A stretch of DNA of 64,000 nucleotides. It comes from a bacterium. GTDB lineage: Bacteria > Bacillota > Bacilli > Lactobacillales > Streptococcaceae. Below, piece by piece: positions 49,001 to 59,020 of the stretch (its first letter is position 1; every line of letters starts with the position of its first letter). The notes below the pieces were generated by a model. That model saw nothing but the letters and a program-made list of their open reading frames with translations, had not been told where the DNA came from and did not search any database. The DNA lies in assembly GCA_905221375.1 (NCBI GenBank), contig CAJNCY010000008.1, forward strand, positions 62,001 through 126,000, read 5' to 3'. The position numbers and the translations under genes are program-made.

Positions 49001-49552
49001 AGTATAACCTGAAATCTCTTTAGGAAGAGGTAATTTTTCTCCAGAGGTCAATTCATAGTCAGTATTGTAATTTAGCAAAAGATTATTTTCTAAAGCATGA
49101 GCTGACACTAGGACACCGTTTCCTATTCCTGCAACCAATACTAAATGTAATACCGTTTTATTCTTAACTTTTTTCTTGGAAACAGCAAAAACTAAAATCC
49201 CTAGAGCAGCTAAGCTAGCACCAGCAACTAGGGCTTGCATCTCATTCTTGCTTCCAGTATCTGGCAATTCTCTCAGTTGATTTTGGGAATTTAACTTATA
49301 AACAAGATAATAAGTCTCATCATCATTCTCCACGTATGTCGGAATATCATAGACAAGCTGCTTCTTCTCATCTGATGATAGCTCTGACTCTGTCACATAT
49401 TTATAGTGAACTCCCGCAGTTTCCTGAGCCTCTACAGATGAACTACCTAATACAGACATAAAAAATAAACTTGAAATCGTTGCAGATACAAGTCCTACTG
49501 ATAATTTTCTAAATGAAAAACGTTCTTGTTTTTCACCATAATACTTTTCCAT
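43058..49552 (-). CDS. iga: IgA1-specific zinc metalloprotease (M26)
   Basis: 2164 residues. A YSIRK-like signal (RFSFRKLSVGLVSA) is followed by LPDTG at 96-100 and hydrophobic helices, a G5 domain (about 325-390), long repeats (LPEAVVTDKG units and about 17 copies of an EYTGVQAGAIVEPEQ module), an M26 N-terminal region with GLUG-like beta repeats, and the catalytic domain with YTHEMTHDSDQDIYLGG (HExxH near residue 1805) and Glu in the GPEFFAKGLLQAP segment. It cuts the hinge of human IgA1 and helps escape mucosal antibody. ATG 49552 follows AAGGAGGAATA. The IgA1 activity is by family identity of the catalytic region. Confidence 0.92.
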   Translation of the reverse strand: MEKYYGEKQERFSFRKLSVGLVSATISSLFFMSVLGSSSVEAQETAGVHYKYVTESELSSDEKKQLVYDIPTYVENDDETYYLVYKLNSQNQLRELPDTGSKNEMQALVAGASLAALGILVFAVSKKKVKNKTVLHLVLVAGIGNGVLVSAHALENNLLLNYNTDYELTSGEKLPLPKEISGYTYIGYIKEGKTTSDSKVNNQEKSVATPTKQQKVEYSVTPNFVEHPSTVQAIQEQTPVSSTKSTEVQVVEKPLSTELTNPTKKEKKSSDSQEQLAKHKNLETKKDEKVSPKEKTGVNTLNPQDEVLSGQLNKPELLYRDETKETKIDFQEEIQENPDLAEGTVRVKQEGKLGKKVEVIRIFSVNKEEVSREIVSTSTTAPVTRIVEKGTKKAQVIKEQPETGVEHKDVQSGAIVEPAIQPELPEAVVTDKGEPAVQPELPEAVVTDKGVPEIQPKLPEAVVSDKGVPEVQPELPEVAVSDKGEAEQVATLPEYTGVQAGAIVEPAIQPALPEAVVSDKGVPEVQPELPEAVVTDKGEPAVQPVLPEAVVSDKGEPEVQPALPEAVVTEKGEPAVQPELPEAVVTDKGETEVQPESPDTVVSDKGEPEQVAPLPEYTGPQAGAIVEPEQVAPLPEYTGPQAGAVVEPEQIAPLPEYTGVQAGAIVEPEKVEAPKEYTGVQAGAIVEPEKVEPSKEYTGVQAGAIVEPEKVEPPKEYTGVQAGAVVESEQVAPPPEYKGVQAGAIVEPEKVAPPKEYTGIQAGAVVEPEQVDPLPEYTGVQAGAIVEPEQIAPLPEYTGPQAGAVVEPEQAAPLPEYTGVQAGAIVAPEKVEPPKEYTGVQAGAIVEPEQVDPLPEYKGNIEQLKPETPVEKPKETDPEKTIELRSVSDVELYSYEGDRSRQHTSLDKVPDNKSAYFIKVKSAKFKDVLLPVSNIEDATKDGKPVYKITARLEHLKQSVDNQYQDNFTYYLPKVVQNDSPIYTSFKKLVTDMNSRPDGTFTLGATMNAREVELGENQESYITNNFTGKLIGSHQGKHYAIYNLKKPLFNRLEHATVKDLTLKDVNISGKNHVASVAKEATNSSTLENVHANGIIAGELGIGGLVQKVENSTVSNSSFTGRITNTFVTTSQYAIGGLVGQLTGTNARVDHSIATVTISSNAERSNQTIGGIAGIVENNATVANSYAEGEINNAKPFARVGGVAGSLWTQDGGADDNTGHLNNVLSDMNITNGNAISGYHFDGMKQTKVYSNKYNKVVNVQAVGDEVMSVDSTVERGTEIEKTAVQAKKDQITTKKTITVEDFTNSAKQDVDYTKAAHYQETRKVAYKNIEKLLPFYNRDTIVKYGNQLSADNNLFKKELLSVVAMKNEEVVSDITSDKHSINHLLLHYKDGTSEKVSLTYHSDFANLAEYTIGSTGLVYTPNAFLKDYTSIIDRVKNDLNTVQYDPTTLKNLLGISDNVKLTELYLDEQFAKTKEHLTETLKKLLSADAAVTGNNSAIDNYIVDKIKRNKEALMLGLTYLERWYGFKFDKASAKDLLMFHMDFFGKGNTSPLDTIIELGKSGYNNLLAKNNVVTYNALLTNNYGTKDLFSALEVYRKAFAPHQTNNEWFKSQTKALIVEEKSNIPEVKANQEKAGTKYSIGVYDRITSDSWKYRNMVLPLLTLPERSVFVISTISSLGFGAYDRYRNKDHQASGDLNSFVEKSAHETAERQRDHYDYWYRILDKEGREKLYRNILLYDAYKFGDDHTNGKAQTVSDFDSPNPAMKHFFGPVGNKVGHNGHGAYATGDAVYYMGYRMLDKDGAITYTHEMTHDSDQDIYLGGYGRRSGLGPEFFAKGLLQAPDHPNDATITINSILKHLKSDSKEGERLQILDPTTRFKNSDDLKQYVHNMFDVVYMLEYLEGQSVVNKLSVYEKMNTLRKIENKFVKDPDGNNVYATNVVRDLTAEEAEKLHSFNDLIENNIISSREYALGEYERNGYFTIKLFAPIYAALSNDDGTPGDLMGRRMAYELLAAKGFKDGMVPYISNQFEPDARANNKTITSYGKTKGLVTDKLVLQKLFNGQYDTWSDFKKAMYKERQDKFSQLNKVTFNDTSKSWTSFATKTTSNIDELQQLMNEAVRKDTETPHWDNYNPETDSAVHKLKRAIFKAYLDQTDDFRSSIFNNKK
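46970..48320 (-). repeat. Mixed repeat arrays inside iga
   Basis: A 60-bp EYTGVQAGAIVEPEQVAP-type module (about 17 copies, varied) follows, in protein order, a block of LPEAVV(T/S)DKGEPEVQP units. The second unit type is the same as in zmpB. DNA similarity between the two genes is high here. Confidence 0.9.
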
Positions 49553-49622
49553 TATTCCTCCTTGAAATAAAATTTATATATATTACGAAGACCTTTATTA
49601 TATTAGTGTATTATCTATAAAA

Positions 49623-49637
49623 AAGGTAGTATACCTT
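49623..49637. promoter_or_regulatory. Palindrome upstream of iga
   Basis: AAGGTA-GTA-TACCTT, an inverted repeat in the AT-rich region 49553-49750 that must hold the iga promoter. Several TATAAT-like boxes are nearby, but no pair with good spacing stood out. It may be an operator. Confidence 0.35.
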
Positions 49638-49758
49638 AATTATACTCTTAATTTACAAAAAAGTCTTAAAATTGAAATACGCTTTCATACTTTGTTTTAT
49701 ATATAAAATACCAAGTCGTAATATTTGTATTACCCTATTATATATGTGTACAAAGTTA

Positions 49759-49909
49759 ATACTCAATGAAAATCAAAGAGCAAACTAGGAAGCTAGCCGC
49801 AGGTTGCTCAAAGCACTGCTTTGAGGTTGTAGATAGAACTGACGAAGTCAGTAACATATATACGGCAAACCGAAGCTGACGAGGTTGGAAGAGATTTTCG
49901 AAAAGTATA
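49759..49909 (-). repeat. BOX element
   Basis: ATACTCAATGAAAATC at one end and GATTTTCGAAAAGTATA at the other, with boxB-like inner segment (CTGACGAAGTCAG). boxA is on the minus strand. It lies between iga and the 392-residue gene. Confidence 0.88.
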
Positions 49910-49994
49910 AAATACCAAGCAGTAGTTTTGCAACTCCCTATTATTTTTTTGGATAAAATAACACCTACCATGTAATTTCCACGGCAGGTGATAC

Positions 49995-51173
49995 TCATAT
50001 CAATAATCGTTCTAAAAATGGTTTGAGGCAGTTGAGGAGAATTCCTTCTATCCAGCTCTCTTGTGCTGATGATAGATGCTCTGTCTGAAGGCTTTCTTTT
50101 AAAAAGTCTCGGACTTGTTCTGGTGCGATTTCAAACTCAAAAGCTTTCATTTTATAGAAAAAGTCGATCAGATGATCTGACAGATATTCAGTTGAAAATG
50201 GCACTTCTCCACTCTTTCGATATGCTAATAGGAGCCGAGCAAATCTAGATTTTTCTTCAGGAAGCTCACGGAAATAGGAATTGAGGAGCCAGGTCTGCTT
50301 CTGCTTTCTTTCAACTGGATCCTGACTCGCAATTCGTTGGTCTTTTTCCAGCTCTTTTTGGTATTGTTTAGCCTTGATAGCCCGTTCTGTTCGATTTTTA
50401 CCAAAAAGTATTTTCTCCCACTTGCGTTCTTCTTGAGTTAGGGTTTCTGTAAAGCCAAAATAATCTTGGTAGGCACGCTCTGCTGGTCCCATGGCTAGAA
50501 CTAGATTGTCTGCATATTGCTTGGCAATTTTATCCCTTTTCTTGCGCTCTTTCTCTGCCTGGATACGGAGTTCTTGTTCGTAGTCAATTTTCTCCTTACC
50601 TAGCTTGACAAGGTAGAGTTGTTCATCCGATTTCCCAAGTAAAAAGGGTTTGATACACTTTTCAAGGACTTCTTCCATCCGAGCCTTTTTCTTTGGCTCC
50701 GCCTTGGTCCAACTTCCTCCTTGAAAGACTTCTAGGAAGAGCTGGTAGTCTTTCTCAGGTGAGAACTGATTTCCACGATTGGGTTTAAAAACACCTTTTT
50801 CCCAGAGCCATTTTAGAAGTCGCTCGTCAAAGTCACTTTTATTGACCTTGATTTTCTCCTTTTTCTGGGCTTTTCTGGTCAAATTTTCAACCTTTCTGAG
50901 CAGTTTTTCTTCCTCTTCCAGTTGCTGGTCAAGGGTCAATCGATGAAAATGACGAACACAGTCGCTACCAATTGGAAAGAGGCGTTGGCCTGTGACACCG
51001 TTAAAGAGTTCGTAAGCGTACTTGATGGCATTTCCACAGACACAATTGCTACGGCCGATACCGTTAAAAATCAAGGAAACTTCATTCCATTCCTTGGTAG
51101 CTTGTTCCCAAGTATCAGCTTTTGAAGCTTGTAAAACTGCATCGTGCAGGGATTTTCTAACTGGAAGTGTCAT
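49995..51173 (-). CDS. Uncharacterised protein with N-terminal Cys-x-Cys motif
   Basis: 392 residues, soluble, highly charged. The N-terminal third has CVCGNAIKYAYELFNGVTG...IGSDCVRHF (about 44-75), a possible zinc or treble-clef-like site. The rest is long basic/acidic helical stretches (KKARMEEVLEK, RIQAEKERKKRDKIAKQYAD), probably coiled coil, without a family I can name. It lies between iga and rexA in the pneumococcal order I remember and is bracketed by two BOX elements. A link to RexAB or DNA is possible but unproven. ATG 51173 follows GGAGACCTC. Confidence 0.75.
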   Translation of the reverse strand: MTLPVRKSLHDAVLQASKADTWEQATKEWNEVSLIFNGIGRSNCVCGNAIKYAYELFNGVTGQRLFPIGSDCVRHFHRLTLDQQLEEEEKLLRKVENLTRKAQKKEKIKVNKSDFDERLLKWLWEKGVFKPNRGNQFSPEKDYQLFLEVFQGGSWTKAEPKKKARMEEVLEKCIKPFLLGKSDEQLYLVKLGKEKIDYEQELRIQAEKERKKRDKIAKQYADNLVLAMGPAERAYQDYFGFTETLTQEERKWEKILFGKNRTERAIKAKQYQKELEKDQRIASQDPVERKQKQTWLLNSYFRELPEEKSRFARLLLAYRKSGEVPFSTEYLSDHLIDFFYKMKAFEFEIAPEQVRDFLKESLQTEHLSSAQESWIEGILLNCLKPFLERLLI

Positions 51174-51188
51174 GAGGTCTCCTTTCTA

Positions 51189-51294
51189 ATACTCAATGAA
51201 AATCAAAGAGCAAACTAGGAAGCTAGCCGCAGGCTGTACTTGAGTACGGCAAGGTGAAGCTGACGTGGTTTGAATTTGATTTTCGAAGAGTATA
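51189..51294 (-). repeat. BOX element (short form)
   Basis: Same ends as the other two (ATACTCAATG, GAAGAGTATA) but shorter, consistent with boxA plus boxC without boxB. It ends 2 bp before the rexA stop and may serve as its 3' hairpin. Confidence 0.85.
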
Positions 51295-51296
51295 AA

Positions 51297-54200
51297 TTAT
51301 ACTTTTACAACTTGAACCTCTTCTTTACCGAGTAAAATCAAGTATTTGTCAATATTTCCAATCGAATAGGCTCGAGATAAAGCCTCTCCGTATAGGGCTA
51401 ACTGACCACGATAACGGTCCATGAGTTGACTTGGTTCATCATAGCGGTCTGTCTTATAGTCGAAAAGAACGATTTTGTCGTCATAAAGCAGATAGCCGTC
51501 CAAGATTCCACGGACAACGAAGTCTTCCTGACTCTTTTGGTCTCTTTTGAGCATGGAAAAGGGTTGCTCACGGTATAGATGGTCGGTATTGGCAAGAATT
51601 TCCTGACCGAGTTCTGTGTCAAAGAATGCAAGGATTTTAGCAAGATTAATTTTTTCCCTGACAGCTTGGCTGGTTTGAACTTGTTTGAGAGTTTCTGTTA
51701 GGCTGGCAAGCGTTGGTCGCTGACTGAGGTCAATTCTCTGCATGAGTTCGTGGGTAGCACTACCAATCTCAGCTCCTGTTACCTTTTCTTTGGTTGAAAA
51801 ATCTGGCAAATCAAAGTTGATTTTCTTGTCTACTGACTGGCCTTGACCTGCAATCTCGACACCTTCCATATCCATAACTGGTTCGTAGAATTTCTTGATT
51901 TGACTTGGGGTTTGAACACTTGGCAATTCAATAGCTGCGCGGTGAATACTATTATAAACTTCCACCTCTTTTAGAATTTCAAGAGCTTCTTTAATGGTTT
52001 CAGACTGGCGGTTGTCTGCTTGAGAGCTATCTTGGAGGGGACTTTTGTTTTCCAACTCTCCGATAGCTTCTCTAGTCAACTGATCTTCACCAACAAAACG
52101 ATAGCTAAAGTTGAGATTATCCTTTGCAAACACTTTATTGATAGCCCAAATCCAATCTTGGAAATTCCTTGCTTGCAGTCTAGTGTTGCTATTTAGTTTT
52201 CCATTTTTAGCTGCTGGGTATTCCTTGGCTTCCAGCTTTTCACGAGAACCCTTACCGACAAGATAGAGCTTTTTCTCAGCTCTTGTCATAGCAACATACA
52301 GTAGACGCATTTGCTCAGAATAACTTGCCAGCTGTAATTCCTCTTCGTTCTGCCTATAGGTCAGGCTAGGAATGGAGAGCTTGATGGTTTTAGGATAGTG
52401 ATCTTCCACTGCTCCTGTCTCCATTTTAGCAATATATTTGACACCAAGCCCATTTTTACGGCTGAGAATGACCTCTGACATGCTGTCTTGCTTGTTAAAA
52501 TCCTGATCCATATTGAGGATAAAGACGTAAGGAAACTCCAGCCCTTTACTCTTGTGGATGGTCATGAGCTCTACTGCATCTTTTGGCGGTGCGACTGCCA
52601 CGCTTGCAAGATCGTGCTGGGCTTCTAGGACCTTGTCAATCATGCTAATAAAACGTGACAAGCCCTTGAAATTACTCTTTTCAAACTGGTCAGCTCGCAG
52701 TGCTAGGGCATAGAGATTGGCCTGTCTAGTAGGGCCATTTGGCAAAGCCCCAACATAATCATAATAAAAACGGTCGTTGTAAATCTTCCAAATCAAGTCA
52801 TAGAGGGAGTGGGTTTTGGCATACAAGCGCCAAGAAGCCAAGATATCCATGAATTGCTTTAGTTTCTCAGCTAGAGATGTGTGAATCAAGCCTTTTTGAC
52901 TACTTGCCAGTTTTTGTGCATTGATCAGTTTTTCATAGAGATTTTCTTGGACTTTATCCTCTGCTTTCTGAAGGGACAAACGTGCTAACTCGTCTTCATC
53001 AAAGCTAAACATTGGAGACTTCATAAGGGCAACCAAGGCATAGTCTTGCAGGGGATTGTGAATGACACGAAGGGTGTCTAGCATGACTTGCACTTCTAGG
53101 GATTGGAGGTAATTGTTTTGCTCACCGTCGGTTTTGACAGGAATCCCATACTCAGACAGGGCAAGAAGAATCTGGTCATTTCGACTGCGACTGGAGGTCA
53201 GAAGGGCGATTTCCTTAAAGGCAACACCTTTCTCCTGATGAAGTTTCAGAATCTCCTTGATGACTAAGCGCATCTCACCTGTTAAGTTAGTGTCTGCTCG
53301 GTTCTCTTCTTCCTCACCTGTGTCGTCCTTGTCATAGAGGAGAAATTCTGCCTTATTGTCTGGATTGGGAGTCAGTTTGGTATTGGCAAAAACAAGCTGG
53401 TGCATGTTATCATAGTTGATTTCGCCGACTTCTTGGTCCATAAGGCGTGCAAAAATATCATTGGTTGCTGACAGCACTTCTGAACTGCTACGGAAATTTT
53501 CCTTGAGGAGAATGAGCTTTCCTTCTTGAGGATTTTGCGCATAGCGTTGGAATTTCTCATTGAAAATCTGCGGATCTGCCTGACGAAAACGATAGATGGA
53601 CTGCTTGATATCCCCCACCATAAAGCGATTGTGGCCATTAGATAGCAATTCCAGCATCCGTTCTTGAATATGGTTGGTATCCTGATACTCATCGACCATG
53701 ACTTCGTGGAAGCGTTCCTGATAAGCCTCACGAACTTGCGGGAAATTCTCTAAAATCTCAATAGTGTAATGGCTGATATCAGCGAATTCAAAGGCATTTT
53801 CCTGACGTTTACGCTGACGATAAGCCTCCACAAAATCTCTCATGAAGGTTTGGAAAGTCTTAGCTAGTTCCCATGTATCTTCATGATAACGTTCTTGATA
53901 GTCGAGAATGGTTACCTGGTCTGACAGTTGTCCTAGTTTAGCAAACTGGGCCTTTCTTTCTTCGTTGTAGGCATCCGCCAGTGGCTTCAAATCAGCCTTA
54001 CGACTGGCATTAGTCAGAGCCCGACCATTTTTCTCCTTAGAGATGGCGACAACACGCGCAAGCACTGCCTGATAAGCCTGACTATCGGATTCTTGATTTA
54101 AGGAGCCAATTTCATCTAAAATCAACTGAATATTTTCTAGATAAGCAGCTTTGGGAAACTTCTTGGCATCATTATCTAGATGGTAACGGAAAAAGCTTTC

Positions 54201-54947
54201 CAAATCCCAAAGGGCTTGCTGGATTTGCTCGATTAGTTTGTCTTTTTCATTCGTAAAATCAGCTTTTTCAAAGCCTTTGAGGAAAGAGTTCTTCAGCCAT
54301 TTCTGTGGATTGCTGGTGGATTGGAGGAAGTCATAGATTTTATAGACCTGCTGGCGCAGACCACGTTCATCCTTGCTACGCCCTGCAAAATTTTTCAGCA
54401 AATGACTAAAGGTCTCTTTCTGTTTACCTTGGTAATGCGCTTCAAAAACCTCATGGAAGACTTCGTTTTTTAGAAGGAGTTGCTCGCTCTGGTTTTGTAA
54501 AATTCGGAAATTAGGAGCAATATCAATCAGATAGCCATGTTTGCCAAGGAATTTTTGTGTAAAAGAGTCCATGGTACCGATAGCAGCGTTGGGTAGGTCT
54601 GCCAACTGACGTCCTAAGTGGTGTTTGAGGTCAACATCGACACTTTCTTGGATTTGTTGGCTGATTTTTTTCTCCAAGCGTTCCTTAAGCTCTGTGGCAG
54701 CCTTGACCGTAAAGGTTGAGATAAAGAGTTGAGAAATGTCCACACCACGCGCTAACTGATCCAGAATACGCTCAGCCATGACAAAGGTCTTCCCAGAACC
54801 AGCCGATGCTGAAACTAGGATATTTTGGCCAGAAGTGTAGATGGCTTCAATTTGCTCGGCAGTTTTCTTCTGTTCCTTGCTCGAGTGCGCTTCTGCATCT
54901 TGCAGTTTTTGAATTTCCTCCTCAGTTAAAAAGGGAATGGGCTTCAT
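51297..54947 (-). CDS. rexA: ATP-dependent nuclease subunit RexA (AddA)
   Basis: 1216 residues. UvrD-type helicase: Walker [21 protein letters not shown] (about 40-59), motif [10 protein letters not shown], motif [14 protein letters not shown] and motif [19 protein letters not shown], with a C-terminal RecB nuclease domain ([19 protein letters not shown]). With RexB it resects double-strand breaks up to Chi and degrades foreign linear DNA. The start overlaps the rexB end by 4 bp, so they are translationally coupled. Confidence 0.97.
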   Translation of the reverse strand: MKPIPFLTEEEIQKLQDAEAHSSKEQKKTAEQIEAIYTSGQNILVSASAGSGKTFVMAERILDQLARGVDISQLFISTFTVKAATELKERLEKKISQQIQESVDVDLKHHLGRQLADLPNAAIGTMDSFTQKFLGKHGYLIDIAPNFRILQNQSEQLLLKNEVFHEVFEAHYQGKQKETFSHLLKNFAGRSKDERGLRQQVYKIYDFLQSTSNPQKWLKNSFLKGFEKADFTNEKDKLIEQIQQALWDLESFFRYHLDNDAKKFPKAAYLENIQLILDEIGSLNQESDSQAYQAVLARVVAISKEKNGRALTNASRKADLKPLADAYNEERKAQFAKLGQLSDQVTILDYQERYHEDTWELAKTFQTFMRDFVEAYRQRKRQENAFEFADISHYTIEILENFPQVREAYQERFHEVMVDEYQDTNHIQERMLELLSNGHNRFMVGDIKQSIYRFRQADPQIFNEKFQRYAQNPQEGKLILLKENFRSSSEVLSATNDIFARLMDQEVGEINYDNMHQLVFANTKLTPNPDNKAEFLLYDKDDTGEEEENRADTNLTGEMRLVIKEILKLHQEKGVAFKEIALLTSSRSRNDQILLALSEYGIPVKTDGEQNNYLQSLEVQVMLDTLRVIHNPLQDYALVALMKSPMFSFDEDELARLSLQKAEDKVQENLYEKLINAQKLASSQKGLIHTSLAEKLKQFMDILASWRLYAKTHSLYDLIWKIYNDRFYYDYVGALPNGPTRQANLYALALRADQFEKSNFKGLSRFISMIDKVLEAQHDLASVAVAPPKDAVELMTIHKSKGLEFPYVFILNMDQDFNKQDSMSEVILSRKNGLGVKYIAKMETGAVEDHYPKTIKLSIPSLTYRQNEEELQLASYSEQMRLLYVAMTRAEKKLYLVGKGSREKLEAKEYPAAKNGKLNSNTRLQARNFQDWIWAINKVFAKDNLNFSYRFVGEDQLTREAIGELENKSPLQDSSQADNRQSETIKEALEILKEVEVYNSIHRAAIELPSVQTPSQIKKFYEPVMDMEGVEIAGQGQSVDKKINFDLPDFSTKEKVTGAEIGSATHELMQRIDLSQRPTLASLTETLKQVQTSQAVREKINLAKILAFFDTELGQEILANTDHLYREQPFSMLKRDQKSQEDFVVRGILDGYLLYDDKIVLFDYKTDRYDEPSQLMDRYRGQLALYGEALSRAYSIGNIDKYLILLGKEEVQVVKV

Positions 54948-57900
54948 CGATTCAACTCCTCTCTTATTTTTTCAAACCAAGCTTTCTTGAGTTTTTCTCC
55001 GACCAGACGCTTGCCATCAGTTAAGTCCAACTTTTCTAGGAAACGGGCTTGACCTAAGTGGTAATTGGCTTCAAAGCCTGTGATGGCTTGGTGTTGCTGA
55101 ACATATGGAGCAATACTTCTGCCATTTTCGGTATAAGGATTGATGGCGAATTGGCCTGCTAAAATCTTCTCAGCTGCTTTCTTGTAAAGATGGGCATTGT
55201 AGTCCAGTAGGAGCTGGAATTCCTCATCTGTCAGCTGATTAGCCTTGTTTTTATTGTAAAATTCGCCCAAATGACTGCTTTCTTTTTCTAAAAAGAGTCC
55301 TTGGTATTTCATAGACTTACTGGCTTCTACTACTGCACCTGCCAGACTTTTAACGGCCATCAGAGATTGGACAGGTTCAGCCATTTCCAAGTACATGGCA
55401 CCAAAAAAGTTCTGCTCCCCTTCTCTTTTTAAGGCAGCTAGATAGGTTGGCAGTTGGGAATTGAGTCCATTAAAGAATTGAGGAAACTGGAACTGAGTTA
55501 GACTCGACTTGTAGTCTACTACTCCTATCGCTCCATCAGCTTTCAAACGGTCAATCCGGTCCACCTTACCTCGTACAAAGACACTGCGTCCATTGTCCAA
55601 TTGAATAAAGGCCTGCTCTTTGCCTCCAAAATTCGCTTCCTCTTTGATGGTTTCGATGGCTGGATTGTGTCGGAGAATGTGTCCAGTTGTCCGTGCAACA
55701 TCAAGCAAAACTTCCTTGGTAAACTGGGCTTCCAAACTTTCCTGATAAATAGCCTCAAATTCGCGTTCTTGACTGGTTTCTTGGATAGCTTGTTCTAGAC
55801 GGTGGTCAAAGGAATCTTCATCAGGCAACTGCAAGGCGCGTTCAAAAATACGGTGCAAGAAATTCCCATGACTGCGGGCATCAGGACGCAAGCGTAATTC
55901 TTCTTGCAAACCTAAAACGTAGCGAAGAAAATAACTGTATTCATTGCGGTAAAACTCCGTCAAACCAGAGCTAGACAGGTAAAACTCCTGATCAGTAGGA
56001 TAGAGAGCTTGTAAGGTATCCTTGGTCAACTGCTTACTGCTTGGACTGGTTGGGAGGGCTGGATTCTCCAGACCTTGCTGGTCTAGTTTTTTACCCATCA
56101 CACGCGCCAGAACTTTAATAAATGTCAAATCTTGCTCCCTATCACTTGTCTCGCCCTGCTGGTGATAGGCAACCAGGCTAGACAAAAGACTGTGATAGGA
56201 CCTCATATCTTCCTTAGACAGCCCTTTGTGATTCATCCTCTTCTCTTTCCTGCTAAATCCAAAATGGACCAGCTCTTGCAGATAGGCTGACTCCTTACTT
56301 TCACTTTCATTAAAAAGGCTTGGAGCCGACAAGACCAACTTCTTACGCGCAGAATTGACCAAGGAAAGCATGGTATAGCGATTTTTCTTGAGATTTTCAC
56401 TGCTGGCAATCAGCAATTGTGCCCCTTCCTCTGTCGCTTGGTTTAAGCTTTGTCTTTCTTCATCTGTCAAAAGACTGGTGTTTTGCGCAATTTTTGGTAA
56501 ATTGTCCTGAGTCAGCCCAATGGCATAGACAAAGTCAGCCGTTAAGGGCGCAATCAAATCGTAACTCTGCACCAGAACGGTGTCCACTGTCGATGGAATG
56601 GTACGGTATTGAGATAGGCTCATTCCAGAATGGAGCAAGGCTAGGAAGTCTTCTAGATTAACTTGCGAACCAGCAAAAACAGTCGCAAATTGTTCTAAAA
56701 CATGACAGAAAGCCTTCCAAACTTCGGCCTGTCTTTCCTGTTCAAGAGTTTCCATAGTAGCTGTCAAATCTTGTAACTGCTTAGTTACTGCTCCTTCTTT
56801 TAGAAAGGCATTCCACTTTTGCAAGAGATTTTCAGCCTTTTGTTTTCGGCTAGCAAAAAGAGTCTCAAGAGGAGTTAAAATACGCAGACGAAGAGCATTT
56901 AAACGTTCCAGATTAAATTTTCCATGGTGGGATTTGGTAAAGGTTTGCTGAAAGGCTGGCAAGCCATTGATACCAAGATAGCGGATATATTGCTCAAAAG
57001 CATCAATATCAGCTTGACTAAGGTTGGTATACAAACCTGTTCTGAGGAGATTAATCAAATCTTCCTGACGGAAACGATAGCGTTTCAAAGCCAAAATAGA
57101 CTCAACAAACTGTGTCAAAGGGTGGTGGGCCATGGATTCGCTTCTACCAAGATAGAAAGGAATCTGGTACTGGTCAAAAATGGTTTTAAGAGATAACTGA
57201 TAAGAACCCACATCCCCCAAGAGAATACGAAAATGCTTGTAACTCAGATTTGAGTTCTCGTGTAATTTCTGACGAATGCTACGGGCTACTAGCTCCAACT
57301 CCTCCTTTTGCGTCAAACAAGACCAGATTTGTAAGTTTTCACGGTCCTTCTCATCGACATCCAATGTTAATTCTGAAAAGTCATAAGAAGACTCCAGCAA
57401 ACGAGAGGCCTTGTCAAAGCTATCCATCTGCTCATGAGTTTGAGAACAGTCCAGAGCAGGTGTTTGATATTTAGAGGCTAGATGATGGAGAAACTCCACA
57501 CTGGCTTGATAGAGATTACCATCGCTAAAAGGGCTAGTATAGGCTTTCTTACTAGCATAAGCCCCAATGACAATCTCAACACCCTTGCCATGAAGTAGGT
57601 CCACAATCCGCTCTTCCTCAGCAGAAAAACGAGTAAATCCATCAATGACTAAGGCAATCTGGCTAAAATCACTACTAACTTTGTCATTCTCAATAGCCTC
57701 AATCAAATGGGACAACTGACTTCCCTGAGTCAACTGCCCCTGATTGAGATAAGCCGTTATCTTCTCAAAAATCAAGAGTAAATCGGCCCTCTTGTCCTCA
57801 TCCGTCAAACTCTCCAAGTCCAAAAAACTCATCTGAGCCTTGGTCATCTCGTGGTAAAGCTCAATCAACTGCTGGATAAATTGAGGATCCTGCTTGATAG

Positions 57901-58219
57901 CACCATAAACACGTAAGTCCTTAGGATCAAGTTCGGCAATGCATTTGTAAAAGGCCATCCCAAGACCAATATCATCAAGACTGGTCTTGGCAGGCAAGTC
58001 ATTCAAAATCAGGTAACGAGCCATTTGAGCAAAGCGCGTGACGGTAATCGCAAAAGAAGCCTGCTGGGACAAGCATTCCAGCACGGCACGTTCCTTTTCA
58101 AAAGAAAGAGAGTTGGGAGCGATGTAGAAGACCCGCTTGCCCGCAGCAACTAGCTCTTCTGCCTCTCTAGTTAGAATTTCAGTCAAAGAAGTCCGAATAT
58201 CAGTATAAAGTAATTTCAT
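54944..58219 (-). CDS. rexB: ATP-dependent nuclease subunit RexB (AddB)
   Basis: 1091 residues from ATG 58219 (GAGGCAGAG upstream). A frame extended to 58243 is possible but lacks a ribosome site. N-terminal inactivated helicase-like part, and a C-terminal RecB-type nuclease domain, [26 protein letters not shown], with the active-site Asp and Lys. The AddB iron-sulfur cysteines are not seen, as in streptococcal RexB. Partner of RexA. No strong promoter identified upstream. Confidence 0.95.
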   Translation of the reverse strand: MKLLYTDIRTSLTEILTREAEELVAAGKRVFYIAPNSLSFEKERAVLECLSQQASFAITVTRFAQMARYLILNDLPAKTSLDDIGLGMAFYKCIAELDPKDLRVYGAIKQDPQFIQQLIELYHEMTKAQMSFLDLESLTDEDKRADLLLIFEKITAYLNQGQLTQGSQLSHLIEAIENDKVSSDFSQIALVIDGFTRFSAEEERIVDLLHGKGVEIVIGAYASKKAYTSPFSDGNLYQASVEFLHHLASKYQTPALDCSQTHEQMDSFDKASRLLESSYDFSELTLDVDEKDRENLQIWSCLTQKEELELVARSIRQKLHENSNLSYKHFRILLGDVGSYQLSLKTIFDQYQIPFYLGRSESMAHHPLTQFVESILALKRYRFRQEDLINLLRTGLYTNLSQADIDAFEQYIRYLGINGLPAFQQTFTKSHHGKFNLERLNALRLRILTPLETLFASRKQKAENLLQKWNAFLKEGAVTKQLQDLTATMETLEQERQAEVWKAFCHVLEQFATVFAGSQVNLEDFLALLHSGMSLSQYRTIPSTVDTVLVQSYDLIAPLTADFVYAIGLTQDNLPKIAQNTSLLTDEERQSLNQATEEGAQLLIASSENLKKNRYTMLSLVNSARKKLVLSAPSLFNESESKESAYLQELVHFGFSRKEKRMNHKGLSKEDMRSYHSLLSSLVAYHQQGETSDREQDLTFIKVLARVMGKKLDQQGLENPALPTSPSSKQLTKDTLQALYPTDQEFYLSSSGLTEFYRNEYSYFLRYVLGLQEELRLRPDARSHGNFLHRIFERALQLPDEDSFDHRLEQAIQETSQEREFEAIYQESLEAQFTKEVLLDVARTTGHILRHNPAIETIKEEANFGGKEQAFIQLDNGRSVFVRGKVDRIDRLKADGAIGVVDYKSSLTQFQFPQFFNGLNSQLPTYLAALKREGEQNFFGAMYLEMAEPVQSLMAVKSLAGAVVEASKSMKYQGLFLEKESSHLGEFYNKNKANQLTDEEFQLLLDYNAHLYKKAAEKILAGQFAINPYTENGRSIAPYVQQHQAITGFEANYHLGQARFLEKLDLTDGKRLVGEKLKKAWFEKIREELNR

Positions 58220-58315
58220 CTCTGCCTCGTTGGAATTTTTCATTACCTTTTATTATACCATGATTAGCCAGCCAAGTCTGAAAATAATCAGTTCTTGCTC
58301 ATCTATTGAAAAGAA

Positions 58316-58337
58316 AATGCCGGAAAGTTCCGACATT
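58316..58337 (-). terminator. Terminator of the CPBP protease gene
   Basis: AATGTCGGAA pairs with TTCCGGCATT (one U-G pair), then TTCTTTTC on the minus strand, 12 bp after the stop. Confidence 0.75.
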
Positions 58338-58348
58338 GTTTTAGTAAG

Positions 58349-59020
58349 CTAACTTCCTGAAAATAGGAGTAACCACACATTCCAGAAAGCAGTGATATTG
58401 ATGAGAATATGAACTAGTATTGGATAGTAGAGATTTTTAGTCATGCGATACAATAGAGCCAAAATGAGACCTCCACTAGCATAAATGAAAAAAGCAAGAG
58501 GAGTTAAAGCGAAATTGATATGAATATAACCGAAAATAATAGCAGAAAGCAAGACATCTCCGTACCAAGGCGAGTTTTTGAAAAAGGTTGTCATAAGCAC
58601 ACCGCGATAAATCAATTCCTCAGCAATAGGGCCGATGAAGCAAGCTATGAGCAAGAAATAGGGTAATTCCTGTCTCCCTATCATTTCTATCGTTTCATTC
58701 AAAGAAATTTGATTTGAAGACGAGGGTATGAAATAAGACAAGAAGAAGTCCGACATATACGAAATGATGTAGCCCAGTAAAAGGTAGATAAAGTACCTCA
58801 ACTGCCACTTGAAATGAAAAGTCTTCTTTCCTGCAAAAACTAGTAGATAGATGACTGCTGACAAAAGAACACCACTTTCCAGCAAAAGTAGAATCTGAAA
58901 AAACTCACGACTTGCTGGTAGATAGGACTTTGCGAGATGATTGAAAACTCCCCAAAACCAAGTTGATTTGTAAAAAATTAAGGATAATGCTAGTAAAATC
59001 TGAATAATTCGTTTTTTCAT
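58349..59020 (-). CDS. CPBP-family intramembrane metalloprotease (CAAX/Abi type)
   Basis: 223 residues with about seven hydrophobic helices. Motif 1 EELIYRGVLMTTFF (about 135-150) has the Glu-Glu and Arg, motif 2 IIFGYIHINFA has the His, and a third His is in YPILVHILIN. In Gram-positive bacteria such proteins include bacteriocin-immunity and export-related proteins. No bacteriocin genes are adjacent, so the role is unknown. ATG 59020 with a weak ribosome site (AAGGAAAAC, far). Confidence 0.85.
   Translation of the reverse strand: MKKRIIQILLALSLIFYKSTWFWGVFNHLAKSYLPASREFFQILLLLESGVLLSAVIYLLVFAGKKTFHFKWQLRYFIYLLLGYIISYMSDFFLSYFIPSSSNQISLNETIEMIGRQELPYFLLIACFIGPIAEELIYRGVLMTTFFKNSPWYGDVLLSAIIFGYIHINFALTPLAFFIYASGGLILALLYRMTKNLYYPILVHILINITAFWNVWLLLFSGS

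Noticed and set aside
49756..49998. 80-residue minus-strand frame next to the 392-residue gene
   Set aside because: Lies almost entirely within a BOX element.
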